From Rhodococcus sp. HNM0563 (lineage in GTDB: Bacteria; Actinomycetota; Actinomycetes; Mycobacteriales; Mycobacteriaceae), in NCBI RefSeq assembly GCF_012726195.1, contig NZ_JAASAF010000002.1, positions 503,965-567,964 on the forward strand: DNA of 64,000 bases, read 5' to 3'. The notes below the pieces were generated by a model. The model was not told the origin of the DNA, ran no database searches, and saw only the letters and a program-made list of their open reading frames with translations. The position numbers and the translations under genes are program-made. Numbering within the stretch: the first letter of the stretch is position 1; every line of letters begins with the position of its first letter. Positions 43,599-52,617 of the stretch are shown here, piece after piece.

Positions 43599-43979
43599 GT
43601 GAGAAAGTACGCACCCGCGCTGGTTCTCGACGTCATTCTGGTCATCGTCTTCGCCATAATCGGACGATCCAGCCATGACGAAGCACTCGACCTCGTGGGT
43701 CTGGCCGGAACGGCCTGGCCGTTCCTCGGTGGACTGACCATCGGGTGGTTCCTCACCGCATGGCTCTACCGCGACAAGTTCGACGCCTACGCCGCAGTCC
43801 CCACAGGATTGATTCTGTGGGTGAGCGCCCTCGTCGGCGGAATGCTGCTGCGAGCACTGACCGGCCAAGGCACCGCGACCGCATTCATCATCGTCGCGAC
43901 ACTGTCCCTCGGAGTCGTCCTCGTCGGATGGCGTGTGATCGCTCAGGTGGTGATCCGCCGCCGGATCACCACGCAATGA
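43599..43979 (+). CDS. DUF3054 membrane protein
   Basis: A 126-residue protein with four membrane helices (about 7-24, 38-57, 66-88, 93-115). It has the DUF3054 pattern: LDVILVIVFAIIGRSSHDE, AWPFLGGLTIGWFLTAW and AAVPTGLILWVSALVGGM. Function is unknown. The start is the GTG at 43599, 44 bases after yceI, and it is probably expressed with yceI. A set of short direct repeats follows. Confidence 0.85.
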   Translation: MRKYAPALVLDVILVIVFAIIGRSSHDEALDLVGLAGTAWPFLGGLTIGWFLTAWLYRDKFDAYAAVPTGLILWVSALVGGMLLRALTGQGTATAFIIVATLSLGVVLVGWRVIAQVVIRRRITTQ

Positions 43980-43989
43980 ACTTCACGCC

Positions 43990-44045
43990 GGTGATCGACA
44001 CGACGGGGTGATCGACACAGCGGTGATCGAAACAACGGGGTGATC
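43990..44045. repeat. Four short direct repeats before the POT transporter gene
   Basis: GGTGATC occurs at 43990, 44007, 44022 and 44039, spaced 17, 15 and 17 bases apart, and is followed in the first three by GA(C/A)A. The last copy forms the palindrome TGATCA. Spacing near one and a half helical turns and the position just upstream of a gene suggest a protein-binding array or a local duplication. Confidence 0.6.
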
Positions 44046-44104
44046 ACGCTTTCGATGATTTGAATCGCCCACACCATCCGCTCCTCGGTGCAACAGTGAC
44101 ACTC

Positions 44105-45571
44105 ATGAGCGACACTGTGCCCCCGGCCGAATCGAGAACCGATCACCGGTTCTTCGGACAACCGCTCCCCCTCGCCAACCTCTTCGGTGTCGAGATGTGG
44201 GAGCGGTTCTCGTTCTACGGCATGCAGGGCATCCTGATCTACTACCTGTACTACTCGGCGACAGACGGCGGGCTGGGTCTGAGCCAGGTCGCCGCCACCT
44301 CGATCGTCGGCGCCTACGGCGGCACCGTCTACCTGTCGACGATTGTCGGGGCATGGATCGCCGACCGCCTGCTCGGCGCCGAACGCACACTGTTCTACAG
44401 TGCCGTGCTCATCATGATCGGCCACATCGCGTTGGCACTGCTGCCCGGACTCTTCGGGGTCGGCGTGGGCCTGATCTGCGTCGCGTTCGGCAGTGGCGGG
44501 CTCAAAGCGACCGCGACGTCCATGGTCGGCGACCTGTACGACGAGAACGACGATCGTCGCGACGCCGGATTCTCGATCTTCTACATGGGCATCAACCTCG
44601 GTGCACTCGTCGGTCCACTGCTCACCGGCTTCATGCAGACCCGGTACGGCTTCCACTGGGGCTTCGGTCTCGCAGCAATCGGCATGTTCCTCGGTCTCGC
44701 GCAGTACACGCTCTATCGCAAGCAGTTCGGCGACATCGGCAGTACACCGCCGCATCCACTCCCGGCCGATCTGCGACTGCGAGTCGCTGGTGGCGCGGTG
44801 GCAGCCGTCGTCGTTGTCGGCCTCCTCGCGGCGACCGGCGTCATCACCTCGGGCAACATGTCCGACATCGTGGTCGCGCTGACTGTCGTCGCGGCGGTCG
44901 TCTACTTCTTCGTCATTCTGAGCAGCAAGCAGATCACGACGACCGAGCGCAGCCGGGTCTGGTCGTTCATCCCGATGTTCCTTGCGAGCGCCGTGTTCTG
45001 GTCGCTGTTCCAACAGCAGTTCACCATGGTCGCGGTGTACGCCGATTCACGCCTGGACCGCAACCTGTTCGGCTGGGAGTTCCCACCGTCGTGGGTCCAG
45101 TCCATCAACCCCGTCTTCATCATTCTGTTCGCCGGCGTGTTCGCCGCCGCCTGGACGAAACTCGGGCCTCGGCAACCGTCGTCCCCCGTCAAGTTCGCGT
45201 GCGGCACCATCATCATGGGCATTGCGTTCCTGTGCTTCATCCCGATGTCCGGGGGCGGCGCCAACAGTGCACCGCTGCTCGGGCTCATCGGCATCCTGCT
45301 GCTGTTCACGCTGGCAGAGTTGTTCTTGTCACCGGTGGGCCTGTCCCTGTCGACGAAGCTCGCACCCAAGAACTTCCACACCCAGATGGTGGCTCTGTTC
45401 TACCTGTCGGTCGCGCTGGGCAGTGCAATGGCGGGCACCCTAGCCGGTTACTACGACCAGAACAACGAAGTGCCGTACTACCTGTGGATCGGCGGCGCTT
45501 CGATCGCCGTCGGCCTGATCCTGATCGCACTCACCCCGCGGATCCGGAAGCTCATGCACGGCGTGCACTAG
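44105..45571 (+). CDS. POT/PTR-family proton-coupled oligopeptide transporter
   Basis: A 488-residue major-facilitator protein with 14 helices. The ExxER motif of POT transporters is present at the start of helix 1 (FGVEMWERFSFYGMQGILIY). The family helix 5 segment is FSIFYMGINLGALVGPLLTG, and ELFLSPVGLSLSTKLAP is also characteristic. It imports di- and tripeptides with protons. The ATG at 44105 is chosen, although a strong ribosome site is lacking; GTG at 44096 is an alternative. The preceding direct repeats may control it. It converges with the TauE/SafE gene. Confidence 0.93.
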   Translation: MSDTVPPAESRTDHRFFGQPLPLANLFGVEMWERFSFYGMQGILIYYLYYSATDGGLGLSQVAATSIVGAYGGTVYLSTIVGAWIADRLLGAERTLFYSAVLIMIGHIALALLPGLFGVGVGLICVAFGSGGLKATATSMVGDLYDENDDRRDAGFSIFYMGINLGALVGPLLTGFMQTRYGFHWGFGLAAIGMFLGLAQYTLYRKQFGDIGSTPPHPLPADLRLRVAGGAVAAVVVVGLLAATGVITSGNMSDIVVALTVVAAVVYFFVILSSKQITTTERSRVWSFIPMFLASAVFWSLFQQQFTMVAVYADSRLDRNLFGWEFPPSWVQSINPVFIILFAGVFAAAWTKLGPRQPSSPVKFACGTIIMGIAFLCFIPMSGGGANSAPLLGLIGILLLFTLAELFLSPVGLSLSTKLAPKNFHTQMVALFYLSVALGSAMAGTLAGYYDQNNEVPYYLWIGGASIAVGLILIALTPRIRKLMHGVH

Positions 45572-45588
45572 CGACGCGTCGCGCCGAG

Positions 45589-46326
45589 TCAGCCGAAGCC
45601 GAGCCACGCGGCGAGACCGAACCCTGCCACTGCGACCGCAACCCGCAGCAGGGTCGGAGGGATCCGCTTGACCAGTGGAGGACCGCACCAGCCGCCGGCG
45701 AACGCACCTACCGCCATGGCCGCCGCAGCGATCCAGTGGACCGGTCCGAAGAACGCGAAACCGATCGCCGCGACCAGGTTGGCGACGCCGAGCAGATAGC
45801 TCTTGAGGATGCTCGCGCGCCAGATCGACTCGGAGGTACAGATCAGCGTGAGTGCGAGGAAGATGACGCCCGCGCCTGCCCCGAAGTAGCCGCCGTACAC
45901 CGCGACGACGAACAGCGCGGCGGCGAACACGCGGGGAAGATCGCGGCCACCGGCCAGTTCACGAATCCTCGGCTGCAGAAGCAGGGCCAGCGACGCGAAC
46001 GCGACGAGAAAAGGCACCGTGGCCTCGAACGACCCCGGTGGCGCGACGAGGAGCACGACAGCGCCGGTGAGACCACCGAGCGCCGCGTATGCCGTCCACC
46101 GCCACACCCGCGGTCCCGTGTCGACCACTTCACGAGCGGAGTTGCTGAGAGCACCGACGCCGACACCGACCATCGCGACCGTATTGGTGACGTTCGCGGC
46201 GACGGGCGACAACCCCACCGCAAGTAATGCGGGGTAGGACACAAGTGACGCGAGACCGGTGACGAACCCGACGACGCCGGCGAAGAACCCTGCGACGACG
46301 AGCAGCAGTACATCGACAATCGTCAC
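45589..46326 (-). CDS. TauE/SafE-family permease
   Basis: A 245-residue protein with eight helices and the duplicated TauE/SafE pattern: VVAGFFAGVVGFVTGLASLV with PALLAVGLSPVAANVTNTVA, repeated as VYGGYFGAGAGVIFLALTL with YLLGVANLVAAIGFAF. The family exports sulfite, sulfonates or related anions. The start is GTG at 46326. No sulfur gene is adjacent, so the substrate remains open. Confidence 0.9.
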   Translation of the reverse strand: MTIVDVLLLVVAGFFAGVVGFVTGLASLVSYPALLAVGLSPVAANVTNTVAMVGVGVGALSNSAREVVDTGPRVWRWTAYAALGGLTGAVVLLVAPPGSFEATVPFLVAFASLALLLQPRIRELAGGRDLPRVFAAALFVVAVYGGYFGAGAGVIFLALTLICTSESIWRASILKSYLLGVANLVAAIGFAFFGPVHWIAAAAMAVGAFAGGWCGPPLVKRIPPTLLRVAVAVAGFGLAAWLGFG

Positions 46327-46388
46327 GATGATCGAACGTACCGGTCCCCTCGCCAGGGAGCCCCGGTGGGCGCCGTGCGCGCGAAGGG

Positions 46389-48062
46389 TCAGGCGGGCGG
46401 CTTCGCCAATTCGGTGAGGAACCGGTCGGCCATCTTCACCGCGCGGTCGCCGCCGTCGGCGTCGGCAACGAACACCGCGAACGCCACGTCGCCGGTGTAA
46501 CCGAAGAACCAGCGGTCGTCGCCGGCGGAGGCGGCGATGCCGGCCAGACCCGGGTGCCCCTTCAAGAAGGACGCGGGACCGTTCTGCACGTTGTCGATCA
46601 TCAGTCCGCGCAGAGCGTCGGTCACATGCGACGGCAGCGGCTCGGGTGCATCGGCGACCGACGCGGGCTGCCCCTGCACGAGCATGGGCGCGGGAGCTTC
46701 GCCGCGCGCGATCGATGCGGCCAGCAACGCGGCGCCGAGCGGACTCACGAGCGTTTCGTCACCGTCGTCTCCGGTGAACTGCACTACTCCGGACCGCCCG
46801 TGCCCGATCTGTGCCGTCTCGAATTCGAACCCGGGCACCGAGTACTCCACGCCGAGCCCGAGGCGACGTGCGGTATCGGCCAGATCGTCGGTGTTCACCG
46901 AATCGGGAGCAACACCGCGGTCGAGACCTGCCGCCAACCGCACCGGATCGAAGACCGAGCCCGCCGAATACAGACCTCGGGTGGCTACGGGGCCGAGTTC
47001 CATGGCCTGGTTGTTGACGTCTGCGGCAAGGATCCCGCCGGTCGAGGGCTGGATCGCGACGAGCGCCGCGGGGGTACCGACGGTGACGACCGCTTCCTTG
47101 GCCGCGAGCTGCACGTGCGAATCGACGGTGGCCGTCAGATCCGGTGGCGGGGGTCCCTGGAACCCCGCAACCTGAATCGGCCCCTGCTGGGGATCTTCGA
47201 GTGTCACGGCCCAACCGGCGGTGCGGTCGCGTTCGAGCTGCCACGCCGAGCGGAGCGAATCGAGTAGCGGGGTCGAGACCCGGCGGTCGGAGCTGATCAG
47301 CGTCGGCGTCTTGATGACTTCGACGCCTGGCACAGCAACGATGTCCTCTTCGAGGAACTGATAGTCCTGGTCGCGGAGTTTGACCGCGGTGATGCGAGCT
47401 CCGGGATCTGCGGCGAGCCGCCCCTGCATGAGCTCGGAGGTGATGACGGGAGCGACGGGAGCGAGGACTTCGGCAAGCCGTGTCGTGCTGGCGACGGGAT
47501 CGGGCATGAATGCGGGATCGAGCACGACCGCATTGATGGTCTGCTCCTCCATCAGCGGCTTGCCCGTGCGGTCGAAGATCTTCGGTGGTGCGGCGTCCGT
47601 ACGCACGTGGTGGACGGTTCGGCCTGCGAGGTCGGGGACGACCGCATTGGGGCTCCACGACACACGCCAGCCGACGGCCAGCTTCCGAACGGATCCGTCG
47701 ACCTGGTAGTGCCAGTCCTTGCCCTCTCCGAAGTTCCAGTCGGCGGTGAGGGTGAAGTATCCGGAGTCTTCGTTGAGTTCGACGAGCTGGGCGACGTCGT
47801 AGTCGACGCTGCCGTCGGAGAGTCCGTCGAACATCTGCGCCAGCACTGGCTCGGCGGCGTTGGGATAAGAGGTGAGTTCGGAGGCGACGTCGGGTTCGCG
47901 ATCGTTGAGCGCTTCGACGAAATCGTCGACCAGGATTTGTGCATCGCTGCGCGGGTCATCGAACACGAATGTGTTCAGACCCACCGCGGCAACGACAGCC
48001 ACGGCAGCACCGAGGGCGACAGCGCGAACGCCGCGCCGACGCTGCCACTCTCGAAATCCCAT
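46389..48062 (-). CDS. Catalytically inactive penicillin-binding-protein homologue
   Basis: A 557-residue protein with an N-terminal membrane anchor (about 14-34), an NTF2-like MecA-N domain (about 45-150), a dimerisation region and a transpeptidase domain. The transpeptidase domain aligns over its length with the neighbouring PBP but has lost its active site. The SxxK motif reads S369-V-F-D372 (GSVFDPVRL), so the catalytic Lys is Asp. The SxN region is deleted. KTG is replaced by I509-A-A (LAGIAASAGDDRWFFGY). Yet GYTGDVAFAVFVADADGGD and the fold-forming segments are kept, so the gene is not simply decaying. The ATG at 48062 was preferred over a TTG three codons upstream. I infer a scaffold or regulatory partner of the active PBP. 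Confidence 0.85.
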   Translation of the reverse strand: MGFREWQRRRGVRAVALGAAVAVVAAVGLNTFVFDDPRSDAQILVDDFVEALNDREPDVASELTSYPNAAEPVLAQMFDGLSDGSVDYDVAQLVELNEDSGYFTLTADWNFGEGKDWHYQVDGSVRKLAVGWRVSWSPNAVVPDLAGRTVHHVRTDAAPPKIFDRTGKPLMEEQTINAVVLDPAFMPDPVASTTRLAEVLAPVAPVITSELMQGRLAADPGARITAVKLRDQDYQFLEEDIVAVPGVEVIKTPTLISSDRRVSTPLLDSLRSAWQLERDRTAGWAVTLEDPQQGPIQVAGFQGPPPPDLTATVDSHVQLAAKEAVVTVGTPAALVAIQPSTGGILAADVNNQAMELGPVATRGLYSAGSVFDPVRLAAGLDRGVAPDSVNTDDLADTARRLGLGVEYSVPGFEFETAQIGHGRSGVVQFTGDDGDETLVSPLGAALLAASIARGEAPAPMLVQGQPASVADAPEPLPSHVTDALRGLMIDNVQNGPASFLKGHPGLAGIAASAGDDRWFFGYTGDVAFAVFVADADGGDRAVKMADRFLTELAKPPA

Positions 48063-48146
48063 ACTCCCCAACCTTCACTCCAGCAACATCGGTCACAAGC
48101 ACGAGTCGTCTACGATGCGATCACGATTGCGCTACATCCGAGAAGG

Positions 48147-49946
48147 TCACCTCCCCAGCCACTGCCCGGCCGCCCCCACGGCGGGAGCCGAACTGTCGGC
48201 ACCCGCAACGAACACTGCGAACGCCAGGTTATCCTGCGCGCCGATGAACCAGCCGTGTGCCCCGCTCACATCTCCGGCTGCCCCGTTGTTGCCACCGTAC
48301 TCCGCAGTTCCGGTCTTGCCGATGAGTTCGGGAAAGTCGCTCAGCGCGCTCGCCGTGCCCTCGGTTACCGTCTCTCGCATCATCGTTCGGAGTGCAGCGA
48401 TCGTGCCTTCCGGAGCGGGTGCGACATCCTGGTCGGCGGTTGCCTGCTGGCCCTCGACGATCATCGGCAACGGTGTCTTCCCACCCGCGATCGACGCGGC
48501 CACGAGTGCCATACCGAACGGTGAGGCCGTCACCTCTCCCTGCCCGATCGCGCCCTCGACACGTGCCGCGCCCGACTCCATCGGTGGGACGTTTCCGGTG
48601 ACGGTCACGAGGCCGGGGGTGATGTAGTCGACGCCGAGTCCGAACTGCAATGCGGCATCGGTCAGGGCAGTGGGAGGCATGTCCACGGCGAGTGCGGCCA
48701 TCGTGGTGTTGCACGAGTGTGCGAAGGCGGTGTGCAGCGGCACCTCGCCGAGGTCGAAACTCTCGTCGTTCGGAATGGTCCGGTCGCCGATCGTCGCGAC
48801 CCCGGGGCACGGAAGTACCGTGTCGGGCTCGGCGAGCCCCGCCTGCAACGCCGCCGACGTGGTCACGGTCTTGAACGTCGAACCCGGAGGGTACAGACCG
48901 GTGAGCGCGACCGGGCCTTCCCGATCTGCCGCGGCGTTCTGCGCGACGGTGCGCACCGCACCGGTCTCGGCGTCGATCCCGACGATCACGGCCGGCCGGT
49001 CGAACGACGCGAGCGTGCTTTCCGCCCGAGCCTGCAGACCGGGATCGATCGTGGTGTACATGTCGGGAGCTTCGGTGGGGGCCACTCCTGCGATCGATCG
49101 AACGGTGCCGTCGGCGGCCACCGACTGCACTGCCCAGCCCGCGGTCGCGGCCTGATTCTCGTGCCACATCTCGTCCAGACCCGACCACACCGGGGACGAC
49201 AGATCACGGTCGGCGGTGAGCAGCCGTGGTTGCGGTGCGAGCGTGACGCCGGGCGTCGCGGAGAGTTGCTCTTCGATGGGGGCAAGATCGGCGTCTCTCA
49301 GAACCACCGCGGTCACCGGTGCGCCGTCCGCCTTCTCCAGGTCGGCAGCGAGGGACGCCGCGGTGATCGTCGGTGCAGCCGTGGCGAGCAGGGGCGCCAC
49401 CACCGCGGGGTCGGCGGACGAATCGAGATTCACGAGGGTCACGATCTGCTCACTCATCAGCGGCTGTCCCGCACTGTCGAAGATCGTCGGCGGCGTGCCC
49501 GTCGTCGGGGTGTAGCGCAGTGACGTGTCCTGGCTCAGCTCCGGCGCCAGCAGCGCCGGGTCCCACCGGATCCTCCACCCGTCGTCGTCATCCGACTCGT
49601 CGGCACCGTCCGGGGTCGCGGAGCCGATGGTGCGATACGACCAGTCGCGCCCCTCCCCGAAGTTCCACGACACGTCCAGCTCGAAGGTGTCACCTTCTCC
49701 GGTACCCGCGACCGTCACGGTCGGATCGTCGTTGCCCAAACCCTCGAACAGACCCGAGATCATCTTTTCCGCGACAGCCGGGTCCGTGGTCAGCGCAGCG
49801 GCCGACGCCGAGTCGCCGGTATCCAGGGCAGCGGCGAACTCCTGCGCGACCGTGTCGGGCTGATCCGGCCCTGTCGCGCAGCTCGCCACGCCGAGAGCGA
49901 GGGACGCCGCCGTCACGAGCGTGATCGTTCGTCGACCTGTATGCAT
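48147..49946 (-). CDS. Lipoprotein class B penicillin-binding protein (transpeptidase)
   Basis: A 599-residue D,D-transpeptidase that cross-links peptidoglycan. The signal peptide ends in a lipobox (LALGVASCATG). An NTF2-like MecA-N domain comes next (about 35-150), then a linker domain, then the transpeptidase with all motifs: S356-x-x-K359 (PPGSTFKTV), S411-C-N413 (AHSCNTTMAAL) and K544-T-G (GKTGTAEYGG). It resembles Rv2864c. The ATG at 49946 is chosen because it starts the signal peptide; ATG at 49958 is an alternative. It is upstream of, parallel to, and evidently the parent type of the inactive paralogue, separated by 84 bases. Confidence 0.92.
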   Translation of the reverse strand: MHTGRRTITLVTAASLALGVASCATGPDQPDTVAQEFAAALDTGDSASAAALTTDPAVAEKMISGLFEGLGNDDPTVTVAGTGEGDTFELDVSWNFGEGRDWSYRTIGSATPDGADESDDDDGWRIRWDPALLAPELSQDTSLRYTPTTGTPPTIFDSAGQPLMSEQIVTLVNLDSSADPAVVAPLLATAAPTITAASLAADLEKADGAPVTAVVLRDADLAPIEEQLSATPGVTLAPQPRLLTADRDLSSPVWSGLDEMWHENQAATAGWAVQSVAADGTVRSIAGVAPTEAPDMYTTIDPGLQARAESTLASFDRPAVIVGIDAETGAVRTVAQNAAADREGPVALTGLYPPGSTFKTVTTSAALQAGLAEPDTVLPCPGVATIGDRTIPNDESFDLGEVPLHTAFAHSCNTTMAALAVDMPPTALTDAALQFGLGVDYITPGLVTVTGNVPPMESGAARVEGAIGQGEVTASPFGMALVAASIAGGKTPLPMIVEGQQATADQDVAPAPEGTIAALRTMMRETVTEGTASALSDFPELIGKTGTAEYGGNNGAAGDVSGAHGWFIGAQDNLAFAVFVAGADSSAPAVGAAGQWLGR

Positions 49947-50051
49947 GGCCACGATCATGCCGGAGATCGGAGAACAGCGCCGTCGGCCGACGTCACGAGC
50001 CGGTGAACTGTGCGACAACCGAAGCCTGCGACCCGACAGCCGTCAATTCGC

Positions 50052-50081
50052 TTGCACTCCCCGCTCCGTTGCACTTATCGT
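50052..50081 (+). promoter_or_regulatory. Possible promoter of the ABC-F gene
   Basis: TTGCAC (50052-50057), 18 bases, TATCGT (50076-50081). This implies an untranslated leader of about 100 bases before the ABC-F start, which is long for this genome. ABC-F genes are often controlled in their leaders. The match is modest. Confidence 0.3.
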
Positions 50082-50185
50082 GGAGACCGAATTTGTTCCC
50101 GGCGTTCGGAGAAGGCATTGCTCCTGTAGAGGTTCTCGACCACCGCGCAGTACGTGCGGGCCGTCTTCCACCTCCAGGAGTTCGT

Positions 50186-51772
50186 ATGTCTACACCCATT
50201 TCTTCCTCCAGCAGTGTCACGCTGTCCGCGCTCGCATTCGAGCACCCCGACGGCACAGCCGTCTTCGAAGGGCTCGACGCGACCTTCACCGCCGGACGTA
50301 CCGGACTCGTCGGGCGCAACGGAAGCGGCAAAAGCACTCTGTTGCAGCTTATTTCAGGAGATCTCAGACCGGTGCACGGATCGGTGACGACCTCCGGCCG
50401 GGTCGCGTACCTGCCGCAGGACATCACCCTCGATCCCGCTGTGTCGGTTTCGACCGTCCTCGGGATCGAGGCAGTGCGAACAGCGTTGCGACGAATAGAA
50501 TCCGGAGACGGCACCGGGGACGACTTCGACACCGTCGGCGACCGCTGGGACGTCGAGGAACGTGCGCTCGCGACCGTGCACCGACTCGGGCTCGATCGAA
50601 TCCTGCACGACGAGAATGATTTCGATCGCACCGTAGGGACACTCTCGGGCGGCGAGACCGTCCTGCTCGGACTCACCGCGCGGCTGCTCTCCGAACCCGG
50701 AGTGCTGCTACTCGACGAGCCGACCAACAATCTCGACTCGGCCGCTCGCGAACGCCTGCAGGACGCCCTCGACCGCTTCCCGGGGACTGTGATCGTCGCA
50801 GGTCACGATCGCGATCTTCTCGATCGGATGGACACGATCGCCGAACTGCGCGACGGCAGTCTCCGCATGTTCGGCGGCGGCTTCAGCGACTACGAGCTGA
50901 TCATCGAAGCCGAACAGGAAGCCGCTCGGGCCGCGGTGCGGGACGCGCGCAGCGACGTTCGCCGGCAGGCCCGCGAGCTCGCAGCCGCGCACGTCACGCT
51001 CGACCGGCGAGCACGCTACGGCAGGAAGATGTTCGAGAACAAGCGCGAGCCGAAGATCATCATGGGCATGCGCAAGCGGCAGGCACAGGAGTCCGCGGGG
51101 AAGTATCGGCGCGAACACGAGGGAAACCTCGAATCCGCTCGGACTCAACTCGATCAGGCACAGGATGCGGTGCGCAACGACCGTGAGATCCGAGTGGATC
51201 TGCCCGGCACTTCGGTGCACCCCGGGCAGCGGATCACTGCGGGCCCGCTCGAAATCGTGGGGCCGGAGCGCATTGCGGTGCGCGGACCCAACGGTTCGGG
51301 AAAGACCACGCTCCTGAACCGGATCGTCGACGCCGGGCCACTGGTGCCGTATGCGCTACTCCCCCAACGCCTCGACATCTTCGACGACACGGCATCAGTG
51401 GTGGCCAATGCCGAACTGCGCGCACCGCACCTGCCTCCGCAGGAGGTGCGGGCACGCCTGGCGCGCTTCTTGTTCCGCGGGACCGATGCCGACGTGCCCG
51501 TCGGGGTCCTCTCGGGCGGTGAGCGACTCCGCGCAGCGTTGGCCATCCTCCTTGCGGCCGATCCGGCCCCGCAGTTGCTGATCCTGGACGAACCGACCAA
51601 CAACCTGGATCTGCCGAGCCTCGCGCATCTGACCCAGGCTTTGCAGGCGTTCGAGGGCGCACTCGTGGTGGTGTCCCACGACGAGCGGTTCCTCGGCGAG
51701 ATCGGTGTGACGCGGTCCGTTGCTCCGGAAGACGCGGAGATCCCGGAGGAGTGTGTGAAGGTGGAGGAGTGA
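50186..51772 (+). CDS. ABC-F family ATP-binding protein
   Basis: A 528-residue protein with two ABC domains and no membrane segment. Domain 1: GLVGRNGSGKSTLLQLISG, LSGGETVLLGLTARLL, LLLDEPTNNLD. Domain 2: AVRGPNGSGKTTLLNRI, LSGGERLRAALAILL, LILDEPTNNLD. The highly charged linker (about 240-330, RRARYGRKMFENKREPKIIM) is the segment that reaches the ribosomal P/E site in this family. ABC-F proteins act in translation, and some protect ribosomes from antibiotics; no resistance subtype can be assigned. The ATG at 50186 has AGGAG six bases upstream. The stop overlaps the hydrolase start (GTGA). Confidence 0.92.
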   Translation: MSTPISSSSSVTLSALAFEHPDGTAVFEGLDATFTAGRTGLVGRNGSGKSTLLQLISGDLRPVHGSVTTSGRVAYLPQDITLDPAVSVSTVLGIEAVRTALRRIESGDGTGDDFDTVGDRWDVEERALATVHRLGLDRILHDENDFDRTVGTLSGGETVLLGLTARLLSEPGVLLLDEPTNNLDSAARERLQDALDRFPGTVIVAGHDRDLLDRMDTIAELRDGSLRMFGGGFSDYELIIEAEQEAARAAVRDARSDVRRQARELAAAHVTLDRRARYGRKMFENKREPKIIMGMRKRQAQESAGKYRREHEGNLESARTQLDQAQDAVRNDREIRVDLPGTSVHPGQRITAGPLEIVGPERIAVRGPNGSGKTTLLNRIVDAGPLVPYALLPQRLDIFDDTASVVANAELRAPHLPPQEVRARLARFLFRGTDADVPVGVLSGGERLRAALAILLAADPAPQLLILDEPTNNLDLPSLAHLTQALQAFEGALVVVSHDERFLGEIGVTRSVAPEDAEIPEECVKVEE

Positions 51773-52584
51773 GCTATGCGACCAATCCTGCGGACGGCAC
51801 GCGCATCGCGTTCTCGTCTCTGCCCGCCCGATCGGGTGACGAGAACGCACCGGCGTTGATGCTCGTGCACGGCAGCGCACTGTCGTCGGCAGTATGGCGC
51901 GGCCTCGGGTACGTGGCCGCGTTGCGGGAGCACTACCGACTGCTCCTGCCCGACCTGCGCGGGCACGGGCGCAGCGACACTCCGCACGACGAGGACGCGT
52001 ACGCGATGGAGTCGATCGTCGGCGATCTGGTGGCCGTTCTCGATGCCGTCGGCGTGCGACATGTGCACTACCTCGGGTATTCGTTCGGAGCACGGGCAGG
52101 CCTGGCGCTCGCGGTGACCGCGCCGCAACGGCTTCACAGTTTGATCTCGCTCGGCGGGAGTGCGAGTCCGCAACGCGGGGCGATGGACTCGTTGTTCTTC
52201 CCTGGCTGTGTGGAGGTGCTCGCACAGAAGGGAATGGACAGCTTTCTCGCGGAGTGGAGTAACCACCGAGAGGTGCCGGTCGACCCTGTCACCGCTGCGG
52301 CGTTCCGCGCCAACGACACCGAGGCACTCGTCGCGTATTTCCGCCGGTCCGACCGCGAACCGGGAATCGACGACGCAACACTGGGCGAAGTCGAAGTGCC
52401 GACGATGGCGGTCGCCGGTTCCGAGGATCACCTACGGGTGGACGACACCCGATTCTTGTCGCGCACGATTCCGGGTGCGCGACTGGCGATCCTGCGCGGT
52501 GTCGACCACGCGGGCACGGTCGCGGCCGCGCCCGAGGTGTTGTCGGTCATCGGACCCTTCCTCGCGGCGCATGCCGGGCCATGA
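51769..52584 (+). CDS. Alpha/beta hydrolase coupled to the ABC-F gene
   Basis: A 271-residue hydrolase: oxyanion region LMLVHGSALSSAVWRG, LLLPDLRGHGRSD, nucleophile elbow GYSFGARAG and catalytic His in RGVDHAGTV. The acid is probably in AGSEDHLR. The GTG at 51769 overlaps the ABC-F stop and lies behind GGTGGAGGA, so it is made with the ABC-F protein. The substrate is unknown. Coupling with a ribosome-protection-type ATPase may point to drug detoxification, which is speculation. Confidence 0.86.
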   Translation: MSYATNPADGTRIAFSSLPARSGDENAPALMLVHGSALSSAVWRGLGYVAALREHYRLLLPDLRGHGRSDTPHDEDAYAMESIVGDLVAVLDAVGVRHVHYLGYSFGARAGLALAVTAPQRLHSLISLGGSASPQRGAMDSLFFPGCVEVLAQKGMDSFLAEWSNHREVPVDPVTAAAFRANDTEALVAYFRRSDREPGIDDATLGEVEVPTMAVAGSEDHLRVDDTRFLSRTIPGARLAILRGVDHAGTVAAAPEVLSVIGPFLAAHAGP

Positions 52585-52617
52585 ACTTACACGCGGTCGG
52601 GACAGACCGGATTGCGG

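Noticed and set aside
44197-46227. Open frame of 676 codons on the plus strand
   Set aside because: Second frame of the POT transporter continuing antisense through the TauE/SafE gene; biased composition only.
46389-48062. Dead PBP as a decaying pseudogene
   Set aside because: The frame is intact over 557 codons with a membrane anchor, domain order and codon bias preserved; loss is confined to the three active-site motifs.
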